A stretch of 64,000 bases of DNA from Affinirhizobium lemnae (GTDB taxonomy: Bacteria; Pseudomonadota; Alphaproteobacteria; Rhizobiales; Rhizobiaceae), in contig NZ_JALJQZ010000002.1 in the NCBI RefSeq assembly GCF_022968395.1, positions 1-64,000 on the forward strand, written 5' to 3'. A program made the position numbers and the translations under genes. A model generated the notes under the pieces. That model was not told where the DNA came from, searched no databases, and saw nothing but the letters and a program-made list of their open reading frames with translations. Numbering within the stretch: the first letter of the stretch is position 1; each line of letters begins with the position of its first letter. Below are positions 26,974 to 36,977 of the stretch, piece after piece.

Positions 26974-27636
26974 ATGCATGTCGGCAACGCCAGATACGTC
27001 AAACGCGAGGATCTGCCGGAAACCATCCCGGTCTTTCCGCTGACGGGGGCGCTCTTGCTCCCCGGTGGTCAATTGCCGCTCAACGTGTTCGAGCCGCGCT
27101 ATCTCGCCATGTTCGATGCGGCACTGGCGGGTAACCGCTTGATCGGCATGATCCAGCCGGTTCTCGGCGAGGGTGGCGAAGGTATTCGCCCGGCTCTCAG
27201 TTCCGTGGGTTGCATCGGGCGGATTACCTCGTTTGCAGAAACGGGCGACGGTCGCTACATCACGTCGTTGAGTGGTGTGTGCCGTTTCCGGCTGATGGAG
27301 GAGGTCGGCGAAGGCCATCCTTATCGCACCGTGCGCTTCATGCCGTTTATGAGCGACCTTTCCTCTGAGGAAGATGATTCGACCGTTGATCGCCCGGAAC
27401 TCCTACGCGTTTTCCGGGCCTATCTCGATGCCAACAAGCTTGAGGCTGACTGGGACAGTGTGGAAAGAGCCGGCAACAGGACGCTCGTGAATTCGCTATC
27501 GATGATGTCGCCCTTCGGCCCTGCTGAAAAGCAGGCTTTGCTTGAAGCGCCTGACCTTAAAACGCGGGCGGATACGCTCATCGCCATAACCGAGATCTTC
27601 CTCGCCAGCGGCGGTTCCGAGACAACGCTACAATAA
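26974..27636 (+). CDS. LON substrate-binding domain protein
   Basis: 220-residue protein consisting only of the LON N-terminal substrate-binding domain: [31 protein letters not shown] is the signature, and [17 protein letters not shown] and LSGVCRFRL follow. There is no ATPase or protease part, so it is not a protease by itself; an adaptor or binding role is likely. ATG 26974 with GGAGGA upstream is chosen over an in-frame GTG at 26908. It sits between the thioredoxin/TPR gene and a small Trm112-like gene on one strand. Confidence 0.88.
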   Translation: MHVGNARYVKREDLPETIPVFPLTGALLLPGGQLPLNVFEPRYLAMFDAALAGNRLIGMIQPVLGEGGEGIRPALSSVGCIGRITSFAETGDGRYITSLSGVCRFRLMEEVGEGHPYRTVRFMPFMSDLSSEEDDSTVDRPELLRVFRAYLDANKLEADWDSVERAGNRTLVNSLSMMSPFGPAEKQALLEAPDLKTRADTLIAITEIFLASGGSETTLQ

Positions 27637-27652
27637 TCGGCAGGCTTTCAGG

Positions 27653-27841
27653 ATGGACGAGAAACTGGCGAAAGTTGATCCGAAGCTGCTGGATCTTCTG
27701 GTGTGTCCGCTCGGAAAATCACGGCTCGTCTACAATCGCGAGACGAACGAACTTATCTCCGAGGCCGCGAAGGTTGCCTATCCCATCCGCGACGGCATTC
27801 CCATCATGCTGGTCTCCGAGGCTCGTCGCCTCGAAGACTGA
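27653..27841 (+). CDS. Trm112/YcaR family small protein
   Basis: 62-residue protein of the Trm112-like (UPF0434) family: [23 protein letters not shown] near the start, then [17 protein letters not shown]. Eukaryotic Trm112 activates methyltransferases; the bacterial role is poorly known. A zinc site with paired cysteines is not complete here (a single Cys in VCPLGKS), as in many bacterial members. Gap to the LON-domain gene is 16 bases, so it is in the same transcript. Convergent with the UbiH-like gene. Confidence 0.88.
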   Translation: MDEKLAKVDPKLLDLLVCPLGKSRLVYNRETNELISEAAKVAYPIRDGIPIMLVSEARRLED

Positions 27842-27856
27842 AATGGTTCGTGGGAT

Positions 27857-29071
27857 TCAGATTGTTTCGCCCATCAGAAGGCGGGGGCTGTTTTTGGCCT
27901 TGGTGCCAGCTGCTTCTCCGATGAAATAGGACTTCAGCTTCGGCAACCGCTCGACGACGCCCAGACCGAAATCGCGGGCAATCCGGATCGGCGCAATGTC
28001 GTTGGAGAACAGGCGGTTCAGCACATCGGTCGTCACGCCCATACGAAATGTATCGAAACGACGCCACGACTGGTAGCGTTCCAGGATATGCACGGCGCCG
28101 ATGTCGAGGCCCAGACGGTCCGCCTCGACGATCGTTTCTGCAAGAGCGGCCACATCCTTGAAGCCAAGGTTCAGGCCCTGTCCGGAAATCGGGTGAATGC
28201 CATGGGCTGCGTCCCCTGCCAATGCAAGGCGGGGCGCTACGAATGCGCGGGACAGGGTGAGACCAAGCGGGAAAGCCTTGCGTCCGCCCACCACCGTGAT
28301 TGCGCCCAGCTTGCGGCCGAAGCGGCGCTGCAGTTCTTCTTCGAAAATCAGGTCGTCGGAGGCAACGAGGCGGTCGGCATCGCCTGTCCGCTCCGTCCAC
28401 ACCAGCGAGGAGCGATTGCCGGTCAGCGGCAGAATGGCGAAGGGGCCGGAGGGCAGGAAATGTTCTTCTGCGCAGCCGTTATGCGGGCGCTCATGCTCGA
28501 CAGTGGTCACGATGCCGGATTGGCCGTAATCCCATCGAACGGTCTTGATGCCCGCCATGTCGCGCAGCTTGGAGCGCACGCCATCGCAAGCCACCACAAG
28601 CTTGGTTTCCAGAACCTCGCCATTGGAAAGCGTCAGGTTTGCGGAATGCGGACCCGCAGCAAAGCCCGTGGCCGACACACCGTGACGGATCGTAATGCCG
28701 AGCCGTTCACAGGCGCCGCGGAGGGCGCGGACCATTTCGACGTTGGGAACCATATGGGCAAAGGGTCGGCCCTCTTCCACTTCGCCATCGAAGGTCAGGA
28801 AGACCGGACGAACGGGATCGGACGTGCGCGAATCAGTCACAATCATGCTGGTGATGGGCTGCGAATGAGGAAGAATTTCATCCCATACGCCCAGCACTTC
28901 CAGCATGCGCGTTGCAGCGGCAATGATGGCCGAGGCGCGCTCGTCCTTCTGCCACACGCTTTCCGGCGCGGCTTCGATCACTTCGACGCTGAGATGCGGC
29001 GCCGCCTGCTTCGTGGCCACAGCAACCGAGAGGCCAACATATCCGCCGCCAACAATCAGCATATCCAGCAT
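27857..29071 (-). CDS. UbiH/UbiF/COQ6 family FAD monooxygenase
   Basis: Flavin-dependent hydroxylase of the ubiquinone biosynthesis group, 404 residues. N-terminal FAD site MLIVGGGYVGLSVAVA, the DG-type motif near VVACDGVRSKLRDMAG, and C-terminal RLALAGDAAHGIHPISGQGLNLGFKDVAAL are the three family signatures. Which ring position is hydroxylated cannot be told. ATG 29071 is preferred because AGGAGC lies six bases upstream and it puts the FAD motif at the N terminus. It is divergent from tesB. Confidence 0.88.
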   Translation of the reverse strand: MLDMLIVGGGYVGLSVAVATKQAAPHLSVEVIEAAPESVWQKDERASAIIAAATRMLEVLGVWDEILPHSQPITSMIVTDSRTSDPVRPVFLTFDGEVEEGRPFAHMVPNVEMVRALRGACERLGITIRHGVSATGFAAGPHSANLTLSNGEVLETKLVVACDGVRSKLRDMAGIKTVRWDYGQSGIVTTVEHERPHNGCAEEHFLPSGPFAILPLTGNRSSLVWTERTGDADRLVASDDLIFEEELQRRFGRKLGAITVVGGRKAFPLGLTLSRAFVAPRLALAGDAAHGIHPISGQGLNLGFKDVAALAETIVEADRLGLDIGAVHILERYQSWRRFDTFRMGVTTDVLNRLFSNDIAPIRIARDFGLGVVERLPKLKSYFIGEAAGTKAKNSPRLLMGETI

Positions 29072-29157
29072 GGGTTCGCTCCTGCCGCACTTGAGAATGG
29101 TCTGATGGGTATATAGATCATCGAACACGCGCTTCCTACCGCTGGAGACAGTTAAAA

Positions 29158-30042
29158 ATGCCGCAGGCAAACGAACATCTATCGCCAATCGATCAGTTGA
29201 TCGAAACACTGGACCTTGAGCGGCTGGAGGAAAACCTGTTTCGGGGCGAGAGCCCGCAGATCGGCTGGCAGCGTGTCTTCGGCGGGCAGGTCATTGCCCA
29301 GGCCCTGATGGCGGCGCAGCGTACTGTCACCGCCGACAGGCTGGTCCATTCGCTGCACGGTTATTTTCTGCTGCCGGGCGATCCCAAGGTGCCGATCGTC
29401 TATCAGGTCGAGCGCTTGCGCGACGGCGGCAGCTTCACCACGCGGCGCGTTACCGGCATCCAGCACGGCAAGGCCATTTTTGCGATGTCTGCGTCCTTCC
29501 AGCTGGAAGAACCCGGCTACGAGCATCAGGCAACCATTCCGGACGTGAAGCAGCCAGAGCAGTTGATGTCTGAAGATGAGTTCCAGAAGATGTTTCTGGC
29601 CCATGCGCCGGAGCCGGTGAAAAAATACTGGGGCCGCAAGCGTCCGGTGGAGATCCGTCCCGTTTCGCTCGTGCATTATGTGTCACAGGAAAAGCTCAAA
29701 CCCGAGCAGCACATCTGGGTGCGGGCGACCGGAGAGGTGCCGGATGATCAGCATTATCAGGCGGCAGTTCTTGCCTATCTCTCGGATATGACATTGCTCG
29801 ATACCTCGCTCTATCCGCATGGAAGAACGATTTTCGATCCGTCCATCCAGGCGGCCAGTCTCGACCATGCCATGTGGTTTCACCGGCCTTCGAAGCTCGA
29901 TGACTGGCTGCTTTATACGCAGGACAGTCCGAGTTCTTCCGGGGCGCGGGGCATGACGCGCGGGCAGTTGTTTACCCGTTCCGGTGAGCTGATTGCCTCG
30001 GTTGCGCAGGAAGGTCTGATTCGGAAACGAGCAACTGAATAA
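29158..30042 (+). CDS. tesB: Acyl-CoA thioesterase II (TesB)
   Basis: Double-hotdog thioesterase that hydrolyses medium and long acyl-CoAs in the cytoplasm. 294 residues. N-terminal hotdog contains FGGQVIAQALMAAQRTV and HSLHGYFLLPGDP; the C-terminal hotdog has YLSDMTLLDTSL and ASLDHAMWFHRP, the typical TesB pattern, then a final GQLFTRSGELIASVAQEGLIR. ATG 29158 follows GGAGACAG. A strong hairpin follows at 30073-30099, which should end its transcript. Confidence 0.93.
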   Translation: MPQANEHLSPIDQLIETLDLERLEENLFRGESPQIGWQRVFGGQVIAQALMAAQRTVTADRLVHSLHGYFLLPGDPKVPIVYQVERLRDGGSFTTRRVTGIQHGKAIFAMSASFQLEEPGYEHQATIPDVKQPEQLMSEDEFQKMFLAHAPEPVKKYWGRKRPVEIRPVSLVHYVSQEKLKPEQHIWVRATGEVPDDQHYQAAVLAYLSDMTLLDTSLYPHGRTIFDPSIQAASLDHAMWFHRPSKLDDWLLYTQDSPSSSGARGMTRGQLFTRSGELIASVAQEGLIRKRATE

Positions 30043-30072
30043 AATTTATGCAAATCAAAAAATTCGCCTATT

Positions 30073-30099
30073 AAATGAGCGCCTATTTGGCGCTCATTT
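30073..30099 (+). terminator. tesB terminator hairpin, possibly also an NtrC site
   Basis: AAATGAGCGCC-TATTT-GGCGCTCATTT is a perfect 11-pair dyad with a five-base loop, then a T-rich tail (TTGCATTTTGTTG). It should end tesB transcription. Its core GCGCC-N5-GGCGC also looks like an NtrC enhancer (GCACC-N5-GGTGC) and lies about 107 bases upstream of the expected glnK start point, so it may have a second role. Confidence 0.65.
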
Positions 30100-30165
30100 G
30101 CATTTTGTTGCCTCGACAACGATCTTCTCTTTATAATTCAATAACTTATTTTTGTGGCGAGAATC

Positions 30166-30181
30166 TGGCACGGCCCTTGAA
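30166..30181 (+). promoter_or_regulatory. Sigma-54 promoter of glnK-amtB
   Basis: TGGCAC-N5-TTGAA matches the -24/-12 consensus TGGCAC-N5-TTGCA, with GG and the conserved spacing. It predicts transcription from about 30193, leaving a 74-base leader to the glnK ATG. Sigma-54 with NtrC is the usual control of glnK-amtB. Confidence 0.8.
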
Positions 30182-30248
30182 TGTAATCGCTCAGTCGCTG
30201 CTCACGCTTCAGCCAGCGGCCAGGAGAGTTCGGCTGCTCGCCGATTAA

Positions 30249-30605
<357 letters not shown>

Positions 30606-30634
30606 GCACGGTTGATCCAGGGGAGTTTTTCTAC

Positions 30635-32059
30635 ATGTCGTTCAACACGTTCCAAACCACGCTCGTGCGGCTCGGAGCGGCGTCGGTTGCGCTTCTCGCG
30701 CCGGTCGTTGCTTTCGCACAGGATGCGGCACCAGCCGCTGCCGCAGCTGTGGCACCTGCCATGACGGTCAACAAGGGTGATACCACCTGGATGCTGGTAT
30801 CGGCCCTGCTGGTCCTGTTGATGACCGTGCCAGGTCTCGGCCTATTTTACGGCGGTCTTGTCCGTGCAAAGAACATGCTTTCGGTTCTCATGCAGGTAAC
30901 GACGATCGCAGCGGTCGCCATGATCATCTGGGTCATCTACGGCTATTCGCTTGTCTTCACCAGCGGTGGTGGCCTCAACTCCTTCGTCGGCGGCTTCTCC
31001 AAGATGTTCCTCAAGGGCGTTGATGTCACCACAATGACGGAGAGCTTCACCAAGGGTGTGGCCATCCCGGAACTGGTTTTTGTCTGCTTCCAGATGACGT
31101 TCGCGGCCATTACACCAGCTCTGATTATCGGCGCCTTTGCAGAGCGTATCAAGTTCTCCGCCGTCATCCTGTTCACGGCCCTGTGGCTTACTTTCATCTA
31201 TTTCCCGATTGCCCATATGGTCTGGTTCTGGGGTGGCCCGAGCGCCTATACCGATCCGACCGGCCTGATCTATGGCTTCGGCGCTATCGACTTCGCGGGC
31301 GGCACCGTCGTTCACATCAATGCTGGTATCGCAGGTCTCGTCGGCTGCATCATGATTGGCAAGCGTATAGGCTACGGCAAGGACATGATGGCTCCTCACT
31401 CGATGACCATGACGCTGATCGGCGCCGGTCTTCTGTGGGTTGGCTGGTTCGGCTTCAATGCTGGTTCTAACCTTGAATCCAACGCCTATACGGCGCTTGC
31501 CATGATCAATACCTTCGTCGCAACCGCGGCGGCTCTTCTGTCCTGGTCGCTGGTCGAAGCCATGACGCGCGGAAAGGCTTCCATGCTAGGCGCTGTGTCC
31601 GGTGCCGTTGCCGGTCTCGTCGTCATCACGCCTGCTGCCGGCTTCGTTGGTCCGATGGGCGCTATAGTCATGGGTCTCGCCGTTTCGCCGATCTGCTATT
31701 TCTTCTGCTCCACGGTGAAGAACAAGTTCGGTTACGACGATACGGCTGACGTGTTCGGCATCCACGGCATCGGCGGCATCATCGGCGCGCTGCTCACCGG
31801 TGTCTTCGTCAACCCTGCTCTCGGCGGCGCAGGCATCGTGGATTATTCCACGGCTGACTTCGCAGCCACTTACGCCGGCACGGCAACGCAGGTTTACGCC
31901 CAGCTGAAGGGTGTTCTCGTGACGATCCTCTGGACAGGTATCGGTTCGGCAATCCTCTACAAGATCGTTGACGTCGTCATCGGCCTGCGTGTTCCAGTCG
32001 AAGCAGAGCGCGAAGGTCTAGATCTCGCCTCGCATGGCGAGGCTGCGTATCACTCCTGA
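30635..32059 (+). CDS. amtB: Ammonium transporter AmtB
   Basis: Inner-membrane channel for ammonium; trimeric and gated by GlnK. 474 residues with a cleavable signal peptide (LVRLGAASVALLAPVVAFAQ) followed by 11 hydrophobic segments, as in other AmtB proteins. Conserved pieces include GLGLFYGGLVRAKNMLSVLMQ, AFAERIKFSAVILFTALWL, FGAIDFAGGTVVHINAGIAGL with the first pore His region, and DVFGIHGIGGIIGALLTGVF with the second. Two hairpins follow and end the glnK-amtB transcript. Confidence 0.96.
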   Translation: MSFNTFQTTLVRLGAASVALLAPVVAFAQDAAPAAAAAVAPAMTVNKGDTTWMLVSALLVLLMTVPGLGLFYGGLVRAKNMLSVLMQVTTIAAVAMIIWVIYGYSLVFTSGGGLNSFVGGFSKMFLKGVDVTTMTESFTKGVAIPELVFVCFQMTFAAITPALIIGAFAERIKFSAVILFTALWLTFIYFPIAHMVWFWGGPSAYTDPTGLIYGFGAIDFAGGTVVHINAGIAGLVGCIMIGKRIGYGKDMMAPHSMTMTLIGAGLLWVGWFGFNAGSNLESNAYTALAMINTFVATAAALLSWSLVEAMTRGKASMLGAVSGAVAGLVVITPAAGFVGPMGAIVMGLAVSPICYFFCSTVKNKFGYDDTADVFGIHGIGGIIGALLTGVFVNPALGGAGIVDYSTADFAATYAGTATQVYAQLKGVLVTILWTGIGSAILYKIVDVVIGLRVPVEAEREGLDLASHGEAAYHS

Positions 32060-32090
32060 TCACCAGGGGAAACGGGTTTCCAGGCATTAT

Positions 32091-32111
32091 ACCGGCGGTT
32101 TCGCCGCCGGT
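32091..32111 (+). terminator. Hairpin downstream of amtB
   Basis: ACCGGCGG-TTTCG-CCGCCGGT forms a perfect eight-pair stem, 32 bases after the amtB stop. The following sequence (TCTCTACTTCC) is only moderately T-rich, so it may pause or protect the 3' end of the RNA; the better terminator is the next hairpin. Confidence 0.5.
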
Positions 32112-32148
32112 TCTCTACTTCCTTCCATGGCGGTTTACCGCTCACTTT

Positions 32149-32178
32149 GCCCGGCCCCTCCAATGCCGGGCTTTTTTT
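32149..32178 (+). terminator. Intrinsic terminator of glnK-amtB
   Basis: GCCCGGC (32149-32155) pairs with GCCGGGC (32165-32171) and is followed directly by TTTTTTT (32172-32178). Classic intrinsic terminator between amtB and ftsK. Confidence 0.88.
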
Positions 32179-32325
32179 GTTGTCGGTGAACGGTCGACTT
32201 CCAGGTTTGGTTAAAGGCTCGTTAACCAAACAGGGGTACCCTTCCCGTACAGGGCTGCTTTGCGCGTGGATTCTGCCACGCGCCTGGTGTCCACCCTCCT
32301 CAACGGGATGTTCGGGCAAGAAACG

Positions 32326-34974
32326 ATGAGCAGAAGCAGTTCAGCAGTCATGGCGCACACCTCAACCCGCCATGCGCTCGTCGCGTTCTTCGTGCGACAG
32401 ATCCTTGCACTATGCGGATTTGCAATCTTTATCCTTCTGGCGCTGGCTGTTGCAGCCATGGCGACGTGGAATGTGGCCGATCCGAGCTTTTCCTATGCCA
32501 CGGACAACGTTCCGACCAATATCCTGGGTTTTCCCGGAGCTGCCTTTGCCGATCTGATGATGCAGTTTCTGGGCCTTGCAAGCCTTCTGGCTTTGATGCC
32601 TTTGCTGGCCTGGGCGCTTGCCCTGATCGTGGGGCGTCCAATTACGCGCATCCCGGCGCGCCTTGCCGCCTGGGCCGTGGGCACCTTCATGGGTGCGGCA
32701 ACGCTTGGATGTTTTCCCGCTCCCCTGACCTGGCCCATCCCAAATGGCATCGGTGGGGTGATCGGGGATATGATCCTGCGCTTTCCCGCATTGTTCGTCG
32801 GTACCTATCCGACCGGCATGGTCGCGATTGTCCTTGGCAGCATTTTTATACTGCCGACGGCAGGTTTTCTCGCCTTTGCTGCGGGTCTCATTGGCAACGA
32901 AGAGTTGCTTATCGAGGAAGAGGATGAAGACGACATGCCGGAGGAGCCCCGCCGTCGCGTGCCGACAGCCGCGGACTTTGGCGATGAGGAAGAAGGGTTT
33001 CGCTTCACCGATTTTGTCGCCTTCGGTGCTCTTGCGCATATGTGGTACACGACGCAGGCGCGCTTGCGCCGCCTGTTCCGCCTGAAGCCGAAGGCGACAT
33101 CCAATGCTTTCGAGGCACCGTATGATTTCAACGAGGACGAGTTCGGTAAGCTGAACGAGCCTGTTCGGCCAAAGGCTCGGGCAGGCGGACGCATGGAGCC
33201 GTCGCTCGATAATTCCATGTCCGGCGTCATGGCGGCCAGACGGCGTCTGTCTCCAGCCTCGCTTGTCGCTGAGGATGAAGAGGACATGGACGACGATATG
33301 CCGATGCGTCCGTTCGGCATCCTCCCCGACGATGAGGACGACGCGCCGCGCGGCCTAAGGGCCTCTGCCCGTGTGACGCCTGCTGCATCCCAGCCCCGGC
33401 AAGCGAGCCGTACCATGCGGGAAGGTCAGCGCTCGTTCATCGATCCTGAAGGTTTCGAGCTGCCATCCGTTCATCTGCTGGCGGAGCCGCGACACGTGGC
33501 GCGCGATGCGACCCTTTCCGCCGATGCACTGGAACAGAATGCGCGAATGCTGGAAGGCGTGCTGGAGGATTTCGGCGTCAAGGGCGAGATCATTCATGTG
33601 CGTCCTGGCCCCGTGGTAACGCTTTATGAGCTCGAGCCTGCTCCGGGCATCAAATCTTCCCGTGTCATCGGCCTGGCTGACGACATCGCCCGCTCGATGA
33701 GCGCGATCGCCGCACGCGTGGCTGTCGTCCCGGGCCGTAATGCCATCGGCATCGAACTGCCTAACCAGACGCGTGAAACGGTTTTCCTGCGTGAACTGAT
33801 CGGCAGCCAGGATTTCGACAGCAGCAAGGCCAAGCTTGCCATGGCGCTGGGCAAGACCATCGGTGGCGAACCTGTCATTGCCGATCTCGCCAAGATGCCG
33901 CATCTGCTGGTCGCCGGGACCACCGGTTCCGGTAAATCCGTTGCCATCAACACCATGATCCTGTCGCTGCTCTATCGCCTTTCGCCGGAGAAGTGTCGAC
34001 TGATCATGATCGATCCCAAGATGCTGGAACTGTCGGTCTATGACGGTATTCCGCACCTGCTCTCGCCGGTCGTCACCGATCCGAAAAAGGCGGTCGTTGC
34101 GCTGAAATGGACCGTGCGCGAGATGGAAGAGCGCTACAAGAAGATGTCCAAGATCGGTGTTCGCAACATCGATGGCTTCAACAGCCGCGTGGAGCAGGCC
34201 ATTGCCAAGGGTGAAGTGCTGACCCGTACCGTGCAGACCGGTTTCGATCGCCAGACGGGCGAGGCCATGTACGAGACAGAAGAATTCGACCTGAAGCCCA
34301 TGCCGTATATCGTCGTCATCATCGACGAAATGGCCGACCTGATGATGGTGGCGGGCAAGGACATCGAAGGTGCAGTCCAGCGTCTGGCGCAGATGGCGCG
34401 TGCGGCGGGCATCCACGTCATCATGGCAACGCAGCGCCCGTCTGTTGATGTCATTACCGGCACGATCAAAGCCAACTTCCCGACACGTATTTCTTTCCAG
34501 GTTACCTCCAAGATCGACAGCCGCACCATCCTGGGCGAACAGGGTGCAGAACAGCTCCTCGGCATGGGCGACATGCTCTACATGGCGGGAGGCGGGCGCA
34601 TCCAGCGCGTTCACGGCCCCTTTGTTTCCGATACGGAAGTGGAAGAGATCGTCTCATACCTCAAGACACAAGGCGCGCCGCAATATCTCGATGCCATTAC
34701 GGCGGATGATGACGAGGACGATGAGGGCGGTGGCGGTCCAGCCGGAACCGGCAACCTGTCCGATTCCGATGATCCCTACGATCAGGCGGTCGCTATCGTC
34801 CTGCGCGACGGCAAGGCTTCGACGTCCTATATCCAGCGAAGACTGGGCATCGGTTATAACCGGGCTGCCTCGCTGATCGAGCGAATGGAAAGCGAAGGCC
34901 TGATCGGGCCCGCCAATCATGCGGGCAAGCGCGAGATCCTCGTGCCGACGGAAGCCGATATCATCGATCGGTAA
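32326..34974 (+). CDS. ftsK: DNA translocase FtsK
   Basis: Septal DNA pump that moves chromosome dimers to dif and links division with segregation. 882 residues from ATG 32326. Four or so N-terminal membrane spans ([22 protein letters not shown] first span through [19 protein letters not shown]) are followed by an acidic, low-complexity linker, then the RecA-like motor with Walker [14 protein letters not shown] and Walker [15 protein letters not shown], and finally the gamma winged helix ([27 protein letters not shown]) that reads KOPS sites. Upstream non-ATG frames to 32260 have no support. Single gene, with lolA following. Confidence 0.94.
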   Translation: MSRSSSAVMAHTSTRHALVAFFVRQILALCGFAIFILLALAVAAMATWNVADPSFSYATDNVPTNILGFPGAAFADLMMQFLGLASLLALMPLLAWALALIVGRPITRIPARLAAWAVGTFMGAATLGCFPAPLTWPIPNGIGGVIGDMILRFPALFVGTYPTGMVAIVLGSIFILPTAGFLAFAAGLIGNEELLIEEEDEDDMPEEPRRRVPTAADFGDEEEGFRFTDFVAFGALAHMWYTTQARLRRLFRLKPKATSNAFEAPYDFNEDEFGKLNEPVRPKARAGGRMEPSLDNSMSGVMAARRRLSPASLVAEDEEDMDDDMPMRPFGILPDDEDDAPRGLRASARVTPAASQPRQASRTMREGQRSFIDPEGFELPSVHLLAEPRHVARDATLSADALEQNARMLEGVLEDFGVKGEIIHVRPGPVVTLYELEPAPGIKSSRVIGLADDIARSMSAIAARVAVVPGRNAIGIELPNQTRETVFLRELIGSQDFDSSKAKLAMALGKTIGGEPVIADLAKMPHLLVAGTTGSGKSVAINTMILSLLYRLSPEKCRLIMIDPKMLELSVYDGIPHLLSPVVTDPKKAVVALKWTVREMEERYKKMSKIGVRNIDGFNSRVEQAIAKGEVLTRTVQTGFDRQTGEAMYETEEFDLKPMPYIVVIIDEMADLMMVAGKDIEGAVQRLAQMARAAGIHVIMATQRPSVDVITGTIKANFPTRISFQVTSKIDSRTILGEQGAEQLLGMGDMLYMAGGGRIQRVHGPFVSDTEVEEIVSYLKTQGAPQYLDAITADDDEDDEGGGGPAGTGNLSDSDDPYDQAVAIVLRDGKASTSYIQRRLGIGYNRAASLIERMESEGLIGPANHAGKREILVPTEADIIDR

Positions 34975-35147
34975 TCCTCGATTTTGCCGGGAACCCGGAT
35001 GAAGTTCAGCCGTTCCCGTGGCTCTGCAGTATCCGCTCCCGCTCGAAAATGTGAGGGAACAGGTCTGGCTCAAGGTTCAATCGCTATGTCGCGTCATAGA
35101 GACGCCGCCTTTGTTGGCGAAAAGGCAGGTGAAGGAGAATAAGAAAC

Positions 35148-35789
35148 ATGTCGACCCGTGTGTCCACCGCAGTTCTTGATCGTCGCAACCTCATGATAGG
35201 CCTGGCGAGCCTCGGTGTCACCGCATTTGCCGGTCTGCCAGCGCTGGCTCAGGATGCCGTGGGTGCTGCAGCCGCGCAGAAGATTGCCGATCACTTCTCA
35301 TCGGTAAAAACCATGATGGGTGAGTTCGTGCAGTTCGGTCCGCGGGGTGAGCAGACCGGTGGCAAATTCTTCATCGAACGTCCGGGCAAGCTGCGCTTCA
35401 ACTTTGAGGATCCGTCTCCGATTCGCGTGATCTCGGATGGCGACAATGTCGTCATTGGTAATCTGAAGCTCAAGACCTGGGACATCTACCCGCTCTCAAA
35501 GACACCGCTCAGCCTGCTTCTGGCCAACAAGATCGATCTGTCAAACCAGATGGTGCGCAACGTCAAGCAGGAGTCTGACCTCGTCACGATCGTGCTTGGC
35601 AATAAGACGGTGTTCGGCGATTCGACCATCACCATGATGTTCGACCCGAAAACTTTCGATCTGCGTCAATGGACGATCACCGACGTGCAGGGCAAGGACA
35701 CCTCCGTCATGATCTACAACGTCCAGAACGGCGTTCGTTTCGACGATAAGGTATTCACCATTCCCTATAACGAAGTCCACAAGCTTTAA
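35148..35789 (+). CDS. lolA: LolA-like outer-membrane lipoprotein carrier protein
   Basis: Periplasmic chaperone that would carry lipoproteins from the LolCDE exporter to the outer membrane. 213 residues. The N terminus is a signal peptide (RRNLMIGLASLGVTAFAGLPALA-QDA), possibly Tat-like because of the RRNLM start. The rest is the LolA beta fold: SSVKTMMGEFVQFGPRGEQTGGKFFIERPGKLRF and FDPKTFDLRQWTITD. AGGAGA precedes the ATG. It follows ftsK with a 173-base gap, an order common in alphaproteobacteria. Confidence 0.88.
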   Translation: MSTRVSTAVLDRRNLMIGLASLGVTAFAGLPALAQDAVGAAAAQKIADHFSSVKTMMGEFVQFGPRGEQTGGKFFIERPGKLRFNFEDPSPIRVISDGDNVVIGNLKLKTWDIYPLSKTPLSLLLANKIDLSNQMVRNVKQESDLVTIVLGNKTVFGDSTITMMFDPKTFDLRQWTITDVQGKDTSVMIYNVQNGVRFDDKVFTIPYNEVHKL

Positions 35790-35932
35790 AGAATTCCTGC
35801 TGGCGGGCTGCAAATGGCAATTTCTTCGCTTCCGGTGCTTGACGACATTTAAGTACGCTCCGCTCCGGTTCTCGAAATCACCATTTTCGCCACGCCATCA
35901 GAAATTCTGGCTGCGGCTGGCGGGTCATCAAA

Positions 35933-36105
35933 CCCCCTCTGGCTGCCGCCATCTCCCCCACAAGGGGGGAGAAAGTTAGGGTTACGGTTGCGGGATGATC
36001 AGGTTTGGTCGAGTACTCTGTAAATAATTTTTATCAATGGGATGGCAAGACTTCGCCTCCTTCTGTCTCCCCCCTTGTGGGGGAGATGGCGGCAGCCAGA
36101 GGGGG
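35933..36105. repeat. Intergenic mosaic palindrome, copy A
   Basis: Two arms of 40 bases (35933-35972 and 36066-36105) are exact reverse complements, separated by 93 bases. Each arm ends in its own short dyad CTCCCCC-ACAA-GGGGGGAG. The layout and sequence match copies C (43340-43516) and D (60393-60604) in this window and resemble the RIME/RPE intergenic repeats of rhizobia. It fills most of the gap between lolA and xthA; nothing else is seen in that gap. Confidence 0.85.
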
Positions 36106-36176
36106 CCTTCTCTCCCCTTGCCCTCGACCATCAAAACAGCCTAAACCTCGGCCCGTAACGTCTGAGGTCTTTTCGT

Positions 36177-36977
36177 ATGCGCTTTTCCGTCACCACCTGG
36201 AACATCAATTCGGTACGCCTGCGGCTGCCGATCGTCGAGCAGTTCATCGTGGGCGAAAAGCCGGACATTCTCTGCCTGCAGGAAATCAAGTGCCGCGCGG
36301 AGGAGTTCCCGCTCGAGCCGCTGAAGGCCATGGGCTACGAGCACATCATCCTGCACGGACAGAAGGGCTACCACGGCGTTGCCATTCTTTCAAAAGTGCC
36401 GCTGAGCGAAGATCATCGTCAGGATTACTGCGGGGTGGGCGATGCGCGCCACATCTCGGCGATCTTCGAGCGCGGTTCTCGCCGCATCCGCATTCATAAC
36501 TTCTATGTGCCTGCCGGCGGCGACGAGCCGGACCGCAGCATCAACCCGAAATTCGGCCACAAGCTGGATTTCGTAGAAGAGATGAAGGCGCTGAAGGCCT
36601 CGTCCCCCGGCGTTTCCTCCATCCTCGTCGGCGATCTCAACATCGCACCTCTGGAGCATGATGTCTGGTCGCACAAGCAGATGCTGAAGATCGTAAGCCA
36701 TACGCCGGTCGAGACGGAAGGCCTGACGCAAGTGATGGAGAAGGGCGGCTGGCTGGATCTCATGCGTCAGCATGTTCCGGCGTCCGAAAAGCTCTACACT
36801 TGGTGGAGCTACCGCGCCAAGGATTGGGAAGCCGCAGACCGCGGCCGCAGACTGGACCACATCTGGTCTTCCCCCGATCTCGGCCCGTTCCTCGACAAGA
36901 TCGAAGTGCTGAAAGAGGCCCGAGGCTGGAACCGCCCCTCAGACCACGTGCCGGTAACGGCAACATTCAAGTTCTGA
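36177..36977 (+). CDS. xthA: Exodeoxyribonuclease III
   Basis: AP endonuclease and 3'-5' exonuclease of base excision repair. 266 residues, endonuclease/exonuclease/phosphatase fold: MRFSVTTWNINSVRLRLP, PDILCLQEIKCRAEEFP with the metal-binding Glu, LVGDLNIAPLEHDVW with the Asp/Asn pair, and the C-terminal GRRLDHIWSSPDL and RPSDHVPVTATF with the catalytic Asp-His. It overlaps the stop of the convergent LuxR-type gene by 11 bases. Confidence 0.94.
   Translation: MRFSVTTWNINSVRLRLPIVEQFIVGEKPDILCLQEIKCRAEEFPLEPLKAMGYEHIILHGQKGYHGVAILSKVPLSEDHRQDYCGVGDARHISAIFERGSRRIRIHNFYVPAGGDEPDRSINPKFGHKLDFVEEMKALKASSPGVSSILVGDLNIAPLEHDVWSHKQMLKIVSHTPVETEGLTQVMEKGGWLDLMRQHVPASEKLYTWWSYRAKDWEAADRGRRLDHIWSSPDLGPFLDKIEVLKEARGWNRPSDHVPVTATFKF

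Noticed and set aside
33355..34614. 419-codon frame opposite ftsK
   Set aside because: Shadow frame over the FtsK motor; coding evidence is entirely on the plus strand.
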